Below are positions 9,290 through 16,870 of a stretch of 22,500 bases of DNA, piece after piece (positions within the stretch are counted from its first letter, which is position 1; the number at the start of each line of letters is the position of its first letter). The notes beneath the pieces were generated by a model, which saw nothing but the letters and a program-made list of their open reading frames with translations, did no database searches and had not been told where the DNA came from. The position numbers were made by a program, and so were the translations under genes. The stretch is from Azolla pinnata (Eukaryota > Streptophyta > Polypodiopsida > Salviniales > Salviniaceae): contig JBBBWG010030298.1 of assembly GCA_037176905.1 (NCBI GenBank), forward strand, positions 17,067 through 39,566. The letters are read 5' to 3'.

Positions 9290-11776
9290 ATGAGAAACGC
9301 ACTGCTCTTGTTGAAATCCGCCTCCCGACTACAAAATTCATGCCAAGGACTTGGATTACATGCAGATCTTGTGAAATCAGGGCTTCTGGATCAGAATATA
9401 TATGTTGGCGTCTCCTTGCTAAATATGTATGCAAAATGTGGTTTGCTTGAAGAGGCACAAGAAGTATTCGATAGGCTTCCTGTACAAAACGTGGTGGCAT
9501 GGACTTCTCTTATAGAAGGGTATGCCCAACATGGGCACAGTGGGCAAGCACTGAAGTGCTTCGAATCTATGCAAGCTGAAGGAATCTGTCCAGATGCTTC
9601 TGCATTCGTTTGCACCTTGAAGGCTTGTGGCAATGTAAGAGATCCTGAAAAGGGTCAAGAAATACATCTTCAAATCATCAAGCATGGGGTTTTGCAGCAA
9701 CCGGACAAGAGCATCATGCTTGGCACTGCATTGGTCGATATGTACATAAAATGTAGTATGCTCATGAAAGCTCAGGCAGTGTTCGATGAGCTAAGAGTAC
9801 GGGATGTAGTATCCTGGAGTGTGTTGATAGCAGGCTATGCAAACCATGGGCATGGCCAGAAAGCACTCGATCACTTTGAACAAATGCAGAGGGAGGGAGT
9901 CTTGCCTGATGTGGTCACTTATCTCTCAATCCTGAAAGCATGCGGTAGCATCGGAAGCTTTCATAAGGGTCAAGAAGTACACGGTGAGATTATAAGAGCA
10001 GGCTTTTTGCTTGTGGGTGAGAATAGAATGATCAGAACTGCATTGGTGGATATGTATGGTAAATGCGGTGCACTAGCAAAAGCGCAAGAAGTGTTTGACG
10101 CTCTTCAAGATCGGGATAAAATCAGTTGGAATGTATTGATTGCAAATTATGCTGAACATGGGCATATCGAAGAAGCGCAGAAATCGTTCAACTGCATGCA
10201 GTCTGAAGGTTTACCTGCAGATGTCGCTACTTTTGTTTCGCTATTGAAGGTGTGCACAAGCATAGACAAAGGGAAGGAAGTGCACGCCAATATCGTAAGC
10301 CAGCGATTGGTAAGAAAAGATATTATGGTGGGCAATGCATTGATGGATATGTATGCCAAATGCGGTGGAATCAGTCAAGCGCGAGAAATTTTTGATGGAT
10401 TACCGGTGAAGGACGTGAGTTGTTGGAACACGATAATCACGGGGTGTATTCAACACGGGGAGAACGAGGAAGCATCAGATCATTTCAACAGGTTGGTACA
10501 TGAGAGCCTCTTGCCGAATGTGGTGACTTGTTCTTGCATCTTACGGAGCTGCAGTAATTCGGGAGAGATCGAGAAAGGGGAAAGGATTCATGCTCGGTTT
10601 CGAAAGGCGGAGCCGTACGACAAAGACGTTCTTTTTCGGAATGAATTGATTCACATGTATGCCAAATGCGGTGCTCCTTCGGCAGCAAGAAAGGTGTTTG
10701 AAGAGGCGGGGGCGCGGGATGTCATCTCGTGGACTGCACTGATCTCCGGATGCGCCCAAGCGAAGCTCGTTGAAGAAGCGTGCGGGTGCTTGAAGCAAAT
10801 GCAACAGGAAGGCCAATATCCCAACGAGGTCACTATCATCTGCATTTTGAAAGCCTGTGGGAGCACAGGGGCAGTGGAGAAGGGCCTGGAAATGCATGGC
10901 CACATCGGCCGTGAACCCGCGTGGAAACAGAATACTCGAGTTTGCAACGCATTGGCGGATATGTACAGCAAATGCAACATGCTTACAAAGGCGCGAGCAG
11001 TGTTCGAGGGGCTTCACCTTCGAGACATCGTATCTTGGACGACACTCGTTTCGGGATACGCGCAACGAGGATATAGCGAGGAGGCCGCGGAATGCTTTCG
11101 CCGATTGCATTGCGAGGCGGTGATGCCAAACATAGTCACCCTTGTCTGCATGTTGAGAGCAGCTGGGAGCATGGGGCTGATTAGAAGGGGCAGGGAAGTG
11201 CATGTGCATGCCAAGATACTCGGCGGGAGATCGCGAGGGGAAGATGAGCTGTTGGTGGGCAATGCATTGGTGGACATGTACGTGAAATGCGGCGACGTCG
11301 AAGAAGCTCGAGCGGAGTTCGATGAGCTTCGATGCCGATCCGTGGTGTCTTGGACTGCTTTGATAGGCGGCTACGACGAGGCAGCGATCGACTTATTCAA
11401 CGAGATGATAGGAGAAGGAATCGAGCCGAATGTCGTCACCTTCGGCGTGGTCCTCAACGCATGCAGCCACTCCGGTTTACTCGACATGGGCCAATCATGC
11501 TTCGAGGCGATGATCAAATCCTATGGAATCAGCCCTACACCAGAACACTACACAACCATGGTGGACCTTTTCAGCAGGCTGGGGCTGTTTGAGAATGCAG
11601 TGGCCTTGCTGGAGAGGATGCCGAGTCCGGACTCTCGGCCGATGTGGGCTGCACTCTTGAGCTCTTGCCAGAGATGGGGGAACACAAAGCTTGGAGAGCT
11701 GGCATACAATCATGCAGTGCAATTAGATGAAATGGATGCTGCACCCTATGTATGCATGAGAAATATGTATGCATGA
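9290..11776 (+). CDS. PLS-class pentatricopeptide repeat protein, truncated E region, no DYW
   Basis: A single open frame of 828 codons without introns, typical of plant PPR genes. About seven PLS modules can be followed by their S/P phrases: VVAWTSLIEGYAQHG, VVSWSVLIAGYANHG, KISWNVLIANYAEHG, a VSCWNTIITGC form, VISWTALISGC, IVSWTTLVSGYAQRG and VVSWTALIGGY. The last module lacks about six residues after GGY (near 11371). The C-terminus has the VLNACSHSGLLD, HYTTMVDLFSRLG and MWAALLSSC phrases and an E1-like start (GELAYNHAVQLDE). The protein then ends at YVCMRNMYA, so the rest of E and any DYW deaminase are absent. The family binds organelle RNA and acts in C-to-U editing or processing. No clear transit peptide precedes the first repeat. 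The 3' half is visibly richer in GC than the 5' half. Confidence 0.9.
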   Translation: MRNALLLLKSASRLQNSCQGLGLHADLVKSGLLDQNIYVGVSLLNMYAKCGLLEEAQEVFDRLPVQNVVAWTSLIEGYAQHGHSGQALKCFESMQAEGICPDASAFVCTLKACGNVRDPEKGQEIHLQIIKHGVLQQPDKSIMLGTALVDMYIKCSMLMKAQAVFDELRVRDVVSWSVLIAGYANHGHGQKALDHFEQMQREGVLPDVVTYLSILKACGSIGSFHKGQEVHGEIIRAGFLLVGENRMIRTALVDMYGKCGALAKAQEVFDALQDRDKISWNVLIANYAEHGHIEEAQKSFNCMQSEGLPADVATFVSLLKVCTSIDKGKEVHANIVSQRLVRKDIMVGNALMDMYAKCGGISQAREIFDGLPVKDVSCWNTIITGCIQHGENEEASDHFNRLVHESLLPNVVTCSCILRSCSNSGEIEKGERIHARFRKAEPYDKDVLFRNELIHMYAKCGAPSAARKVFEEAGARDVISWTALISGCAQAKLVEEACGCLKQMQQEGQYPNEVTIICILKACGSTGAVEKGLEMHGHIGREPAWKQNTRVCNALADMYSKCNMLTKARAVFEGLHLRDIVSWTTLVSGYAQRGYSEEAAECFRRLHCEAVMPNIVTLVCMLRAAGSMGLIRRGREVHVHAKILGGRSRGEDELLVGNALVDMYVKCGDVEEARAEFDELRCRSVVSWTALIGGYDEAAIDLFNEMIGEGIEPNVVTFGVVLNACSHSGLLDMGQSCFEAMIKSYGISPTPEHYTTMVDLFSRLGLFENAVALLERMPSPDSRPMWAALLSSCQRWGNTKLGELAYNHAVQLDEMDAAPYVCMRNMYA

Positions 11777-11814
11777 GAAGGGAGGGAGAGAGAGAGTGGG
11801 AGAGAGAGAGAGAG
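11777..11814 (+). repeat. (GA)n-rich tract
   Basis: A purine tract of GGGAGA and GAGAGAG units begins right after the PPR stop codon and runs to the next ATG. It may have replaced the end of the PPR E region, or may be the leader of the small ORF that follows. Confidence 0.85.
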
Positions 11815-12099
11815 ATGGTGAGCTTCTTGGGCTGCCTCCCCTGCTACAACCACCGCGACGCCGAGCTCTACGCCGAGCAAGCGAGATGGCTCTCGATGCG
11901 TGTATGGAGAATGAGGTATAGTGCTTTCTTCTCCGAACCTCTTTCTGCTCTTCATGCCACTGTTTCCTCTTGTCTTCCTGTTCTTGGTTCAAATGGAAGT
12001 GACTGCTTTGATGATGCTTGTGTGAAGGATGGTGTCATCCTTGAGAATTATCCGAGTAGACTAAGAGTGTTGATTGAGTCTTCTTTGCTGAGATTGTAA
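11815..12099 (+). CDS. Hypothetical 94-aa ORF, unrecognised
   Basis: ATG at 11815 follows the GA tract, and the frame runs to TAA-free TGTAA context ending at 12099. The first 34 residues (MVSFLGCLPCYNH, then DAELYAEQARWLSMRVWRMR) look like real protein and use GC-rich third positions. The later part is Ser/Leu-rich without a recognisable domain. A GT donor-like site (GAG|GTATAG) follows residue 34, so the first segment could be a first exon whose partner I could not find. There is no signal peptide, membrane helix or known motif. It may equally be a gene fragment or the 3' UTR of the PPR transcript. Confidence 0.3.
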   Translation: MVSFLGCLPCYNHRDAELYAEQARWLSMRVWRMRYSAFFSEPLSALHATVSSCLPVLGSNGSDCFDDACVKDGVILENYPSRLRVLIESSLLRL

Positions 12100-12837
12100 C
12101 ACCATGGAAACAAAAAAGCATCATGATCATGATCATCGTCTTCTAACTTAGCTGACCGTGGTTAATGGTGATAGTCTATCCGAGAATTTCGTGCATTCTT
12201 CACAGTGCCAAAAGAAATGCCATGTTTCCCTATTTGTACATTTGAATCTTCTAATGTCGATATTGTGTAACATCTCCAAGTCCTTGGCATTAGGTTCGTG
12301 TAACATCTCCAAGTCCTTGGCATTAGGTTCGTGTAACAAGTGGCCGTCCTATATGGACTATTGTGACCTTGAAATGTCTTAAATCTTGATGCTTATAACA
12401 ATACGGGAGGATCGTATCATCTGCATAACAAAGTTTTAGTTTGTGGTGATTAGGTTTAGCACATTTCCTGGTAAGATTTCATATTGATATCATTGCACAG
12501 TCAAGAGTCCTATATGAGTGTGGTTCTTAGAAGTTTAGTGAGATAATCAGACGTTTTTGCTTTGATTAAGGAGGATATGATTCATATCCCAATTGAATTG
12601 TTCATTGGTGCTTGAAAAGTTTCGTTTCTAAGCTGATGAATGTGTTCAAGAGTATCAAACCTTTTCTTTGCTCTGTAAAAGGTCAAAGAAATAGACTTGT
12701 AAGCTGCGACGAAGACAAACTTTTGTAGAAGTAAGTGATGAAGGAAAATAATTCCTGTACCTCTCACCAGATTGTATTGTCCCTTGATTCTTTTAGCAAA
12801 GCCATGTCACTTTGCAACTGCATCTTAATATGAGGCA
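12100..12837. other. Intergenic DNA with a 33-bp tandem duplication
   Basis: No gene is supported. At 12265-12338 a 33-bp unit (GTGTAACATCTCCAAG followed by TCCTTGGCATTAGGTTC) occurs twice perfectly, and an 8-base start of a third copy follows. A GATCATGATCATGATCATC-like palindromic run lies at about 12119-12137. The remainder is AT-rich and featureless to me. Confidence 0.7.
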
Positions 12838-13265
12838 GCAACATTCATGGCTTCATCGATGTAAACATTTTGAGCTCAATAGAATTCAAAACTGATACAA
12901 AAACTTCCCAAAGGTGCAGCATTCATGGCTTCATCCACGTAAACATTTTGAGCTCAATGGAATTAAAAACTGATACAAAAACTTCCCAGCAAAGAGATTT
13001 TAATGCAAGCGAAACTCCCAGGTACAGTGAACATTTAGGGGTAACAGATATTCTAAAATGCAACATTCATGGTTTCATCGCTGTAAACATTTTCCGCTCA
13101 ATGGAATCGAAACCTGATACCAAAAAAACTTTGCGGCAAAAGATTATGATGCAAGCAAAAATCCCGGGTACAGTATAACTTTAAGGGTAACAGATAGTAA
13201 TCACTGTAAAAAAATTGCAGCATTCATGGTTTCATCCATGTCAACAATTCAACCCTATTCAAAGC
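12838..13265. repeat. Four diverged copies of a GCA(A/G)CATTCATGG repeat
   Basis: Copies start at 12838, 12916, 13060 and 13217. Each begins GCARCATTCATGGYTTCATC and continues TGTAAACATTTT, GCTCAATGGAAT and CTGATACAAAAAC. Copies 2 and 3 carry a longer 3' extension including GGTACAGT and GGGTAACAGATA, so the spacing changes from 78 to 144 and 157 bp. The last copy is truncated. The array lies 465 bp beyond the stop codon of the minus-strand DUF1218 gene. It does not code. Confidence 0.85.
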
Positions 13266-13729
13266 TGATGCTATATCAATTCTACCATGAGTTGAAATGT
13301 CAAATGTTTTGAAGACATGAAAGAAGTGACCTGTCTATACGCGAATCAATGATATGCCGGTTTCAAAATCCTATACTAGTGGAATGCTGGAACAGACAGA
13401 CTTGATCCCTGGCATCATAACCAGACAAAATTCTTAGAGCAAATCAGAAACAAGTGTCCAATGCATCTATGGAAGAATCGAGCGCATGAATCGAGCCCAC
13501 GTTGTTCCCATGCTGATTCCAAAGTGAAGCATTTCAAGCAAGGAATGATGCCGTTTTCAACCAATAATGTAGCCAAGGCGGAAGGTGAGATCATTTATAA
13601 CAAATAAGTACAATAATTAATGTAAGAGGGTAGCACCATTATCTTATACTTGGTCGAATCATTCTGATGCAGATAGCTTTAGATTTGTATAACTGGGTAC
13701 TTCCAAAGTCCTAGTTTATGTATACATTG
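13266..13729 (-). other. 3' flank of the DUF1218 gene
   Basis: AT-rich DNA directly after the stop codon of the minus-strand gene, probably including its 3' UTR. I see no AATAAA on the minus strand within this stretch and no other gene. Confidence 0.45.
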
Positions 13730-15515
13730 TCAAGCTTTCTCAATAGGATGAGCAGCGTTTACTCCATATTCTTCACGTAATATCTGATCATAGGACCCTT
13801 TCTCATCGCTCTCATAAATGTCGAGATGATCCTCTCTTGCGTTCATCGTCAACATCTGGCAGACTAACCAGAACAAAGTAGTATCCAATGCAAGAAACGC
13901 TGCACCGCCCATGAGACCAGTCTTTGCAGTTGGGCATTCCGCTAGAAGGTGTATATGATTCACATGGTGCACATGTTCGACCACTATGGCCCACATCATA
14001 AGTCCTTCAGCAACAAGGAAAAGCACACTACATGATAGAGAGACATTCAAATCTGGTTTAGAGCTCGATCCCATGCATGCTGATAAATACTTGAAATCGA
14101 GCAAACAGAGCCCATTTAGAGATCAATCGCATGCTGCTGATAAATACTTGAAATCGAGTAAACAAAGCCCACATCAAATCAGATTTAGAGCTCGATCCCA
14201 TGCAACTCATAAATACTTGAAAGCAAGTAAACACAGCCAGCCCACTTCAAATCACATTTAGAGCTCAATCCCATGCTACTGATAAATGCTTGAAATCAAG
14301 TAAACAGAGCCCACCTGTGGGAACAATCCCAAACTATCAGATTACATACCTGGAGACAATGCCAAAGACCACCAGTAGTTTACTTCGGGCAAGGGCAGCC
14401 AAAGGCACCATAACATTGTTATAGTTGAAGAAGATTGATGTGACACCAACCATGGATGCAATGGACAGCAAAACCATGGAAAAAACACCGAGCAGAACAT
14501 AGTGATCGGAGGGGTAACTGCACACTGTCAGATCTCCAGCTTTTGTTGCGATCCCCGTGGCAGGCTGTATACGCAAAATCCAGTCATGAATCATGGAGTT
14601 ATGAAAATGAGTACAAAGAAGATCTAATCTCTGTCATTCCATGTACCATTATTTACTGGTCAGATTCTCGTTAGAAGATCAGTCATGCACAAAGATTTGC
14701 CCTATTCATAAGAGGAACAAAGGAAGTTTGTCCAACCAAGGAGCTATCCGAGGATTATGATTGCCCACAAGTTCAAGCAGCTGTTATGAGAGGGTTTGTG
14801 CTTTGAAGCAAAGAAGTGAAAAGAGGATTCATGCACCTAGTACCTACAATCAGCTATATTGTATTGGTCTACAGGAGGGCAAAAACACAACAAAGGAAGA
14901 AAAATAATAAAAGCAAATCTTCTCTGTGCATTTTCTGGAAAGCATTTCACAATGCAGCAAGATCTCTCTGAGAATAGAAATGTGTGCACTAAAGTATGAA
15001 TCCAAAGCTAAGAGAATCAGGGGTTCATCACATCACAAACACCACATGCAGAGAAGCAGAAAGGAGGGCCTGATTCAAGACACAAACCAAAGACTGTTTT
15101 CGCAATGAAGCCGGAATTAACCCTAATTTCCAGCACATTGGTCTCAAGACACATATCAAGATCTCGCACCTTCAATGGAAAAATATACTGAGGATTTCAC
15201 CAATCTGACTGGTATCCACCATCAAGAAAAAACAAAACTACCCATTTCAATTTCCCCTGTGTTAGTTTGATGCTCTTCCTCTTTCTCTTCCAATTTCAGC
15301 TACCATATACATATTTATTCATCAAGGGAATCCTCCGTTAGCTTGATGCTCTCTCTTTCGCGCTAATACACACACAGACACACAGACACACAGCAACAAC
15401 AACAACAACAATGATGAATTACCTTCTTGTTCTCTGCAACAATCCCCAAGATGAATGAAAGGATGCCGATTGCCGCGGTGGCGCAAGCTAGGCTTGCTGC
15501 TTGACTAAACGCCAT
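13730..15515 (-). CDS. DUF1218-family plant membrane protein, 201 aa, three exons
   Basis: Exons, in transcription order, are 15515-15423, 14564-14350 and 14027-13730; joins are phase 0 and phase 2 with GT-AG ends. Residues 7-27 form a signal-anchor-like helix followed by AENKK. Residue 46 is the Cys in CSYPSDHYVLLG. Further hydrophobic segments lie at about 54-76, 94-119 and 140-163. Before the last helix is ECPTAKTGLMGGAAFLALD, and after it NARED. The order AENKK, C-YPSD, CPTAKTGLxGG, NARED is that of the DUF1218 group. Characterised members act in secondary cell-wall lignin content or vein patterning. The loop at 123-129 is His-rich (HHVNHIH). The C-terminal tail of about 35 residues is acidic and hydrophilic. 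The length fits the family. The stop is TGA at 13732-13730. Exact biochemical function is unknown. Confidence 0.88.
14057..14320. repeat. Intronic tandem repeat, four copies of 58-73 bp
   Basis: Copies start at 14057, 14115, 14184 and 14257 with TTTAGAGCTCGATCCCATGC or a close variant. They continue as TGATAAATACTTGAAATCGA, GTAAACAGAGCCCA. The array fills most of intron 2 (14028-14349) of the DUF1218 gene. Unit length grows from 58 to 69 to 73 bp through an added TCAAATCA-type segment. Confidence 0.9.
15368..15412 (+). repeat. CA/CAGA and (CAA)n microsatellite in intron 1 of the DUF1218 gene
   Basis: ACACACACAGACACACAGAC-type sequence runs into five CAA units, ending 11 bp from the exon 1 donor site at 15422. 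On the transcribed minus strand it reads as TTG and TGTG repeats, a U/G-rich stretch next to the splice donor. Confidence 0.85.
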
Positions 15516-15918
15516 AGCTGGAAAATCTCAGAGCAGAAAACAAGGCACGCAAGCGGAGGGCCTGGCGGGCAGCATCAGAAGATCCCAGTGGGAATCGATC
15601 AAAGCAAAAGAGAAAAGAAGAAAAAAGGAAAACGCCCAAAAACAGAGAGGGAGGTAGATTGAAGGGAGAAGAGAGATTTGGGTACCAGGAGAACAAACCA
15701 GGAGGCGCGGCGGATGATGGCAGGGGTAGAATTAGGGTTTGGTGCAGATCCTGTTGTGCCTCTGTCTGTCTGTCACAGTCTCCCTCTTTCTTTCTGAAGG
15801 ATTTCTCTGTTCTTGACAATTTGCTTTGCTTGTTTTTGGTGGAAAGGGAAATGACTAAAAATAGAAGAAGACCCAAAACAACAAGAATCAAAGCTCTAGC
15901 TATGGCTATGGCAGGTCT
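15516..15918 (-). promoter_or_regulatory. Probable 5' leader and promoter of the DUF1218 gene
   Basis: Upstream of the start codon on the minus strand the sequence is strongly pyrimidine-rich (CTTTTCTTCTTTT near 15606-15630, plus CTCTCTTC and TCCCTC runs). That is typical of plant 5' leaders. A TATTTTTAG-like element on the minus strand at about 15856-15864 is a weak TATA candidate. The transcription start cannot be fixed by reading. Confidence 0.35.
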
Positions 15919-16111
15919 TATGATGATGATGAAGATTGTGCTGATGATGCTGATCATGAAGATGGTGCTGATGATGATGATGAAGATGGTGCTGATGATG
16001 CTGATCATGAAGATGGTGCTGATGATGATGATGAAGATGAAGATGATGCTGATGGTGGTGATGGTGATGGTGATGATGATGATGATGATGGTGGTGATGG
16101 TGATGATGATC

Positions 16112-16165
<54 letters not shown>

Positions 16166-16184
16166 GTGATGATAATGATGGTGA
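15919..16184. repeat. Long GAT/ATG trinucleotide array with a nested 51-bp unit
   Basis: The stretch is almost entirely GAT triplets with scattered GCT, GGT, GAA and CAT. A 51-bp higher-order unit starting at 15938 (GTGCTGATGATGCTGATCAT then GAAGATG) repeats at 15989. The purest part, about 16110-16162, is uninterrupted GAT. All three frames are open in parts on both strands, giving poly-Asp, poly-Met, poly-His and poly-Ile readings. That is what such an array gives by chance. It sits upstream of the minus-strand DUF1218 gene. Confidence 0.9.
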
Positions 16185-16870
16185 TCCTCAAGATTTTCTA
16201 TTCCTCGAGCTGAATGGCCGAAGAAACGATTCACGATCTCAAAAGTGTGGATCAAACCCTAAAAAGAAGAAGTGCTCTTTCGATTCGATTTCGATGATCA
16301 GATCTGAAACTGAACCATATGCAAGATGCAAGTGGTGTTCGAGCGCGGCAATCAAAGATCGGCGCGACGAACGATGGTTCGATTTTTTAAGAGCCATATC
16401 TGTATCTACAAGTAGAGAAGTAAATCTGATTTGTGGTGTTGTTTCATTCCCATACACTGTGTTTCAACCAATCCTAAAGCCAAACAAGCTTTTACAAATG
16501 ATGAGGCAAAACAAAATCAAATGGCTCGACAATCTGATAACAGTACAACCCTCGGGGAAAAATAATCGAATGCGCTGGTGCATCTTATTATCATCCAATG
16601 AAGCTCCCTCCAAATCCAGAGCCCCAACAACTGCAGGAAACAAGTTACAAGTGCATGTGGACAGACCTCTTTTGATTCCTAAAAAGATCGGGATACTTGA
16701 AGCTCTTTTGTGCCCCAAAAAAAACTTTATCTACCATCTGACTACATTTGAATCAGAGTTTAATAATGTACTAAGACAGAAATATATAGTTTGATGAACA
16801 CAACAGGTTTGTATAACCATGACCACCACCATCGCCAGCAAGCAATTCACTCCGTCAAGTTCTTTTTTTT
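16185..16870. other. Intergenic DNA between the M16 protease gene and the DUF1218 gene
   Basis: This interval holds the 3' flank of the minus-strand protease gene and distal upstream sequence of the DUF1218 gene. A 166-codon plus-strand frame (16294-16794) exists but has no protein-like conservation that I can recognise. No strong poly(A) signal is visible; AATAAG on the minus strand near 16586 is a weak candidate. Confidence 0.5.

Noticed and set aside
10541-11209. 222-codon minus-strand ORF inside the PPR gene
   Set aside because: Antisense shadow of a long GC-rich coding frame; Cys/His/Ser-rich composition follows from complementing PPR codons.
15659-16213. 184-codon plus-strand ORF with poly-Met
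   Set aside because: Its first part is antisense to the DUF1218 leader region and its second part is the GAT array read in the Met frame. Composition is not protein-like.
15896-16255. 119-codon His-rich ORF on the minus strand
   Set aside because: Entirely produced by the CAT/GAT trinucleotide array, with no conserved flanking domain. Equivalent long frames of Met, Asp and Ile exist on the same DNA.
16294-16794. 166-codon plus-strand ORF
   Set aside because: No recognisable motif, mixed composition and no splice or promoter context. It overlaps 3' flank of the protease gene.
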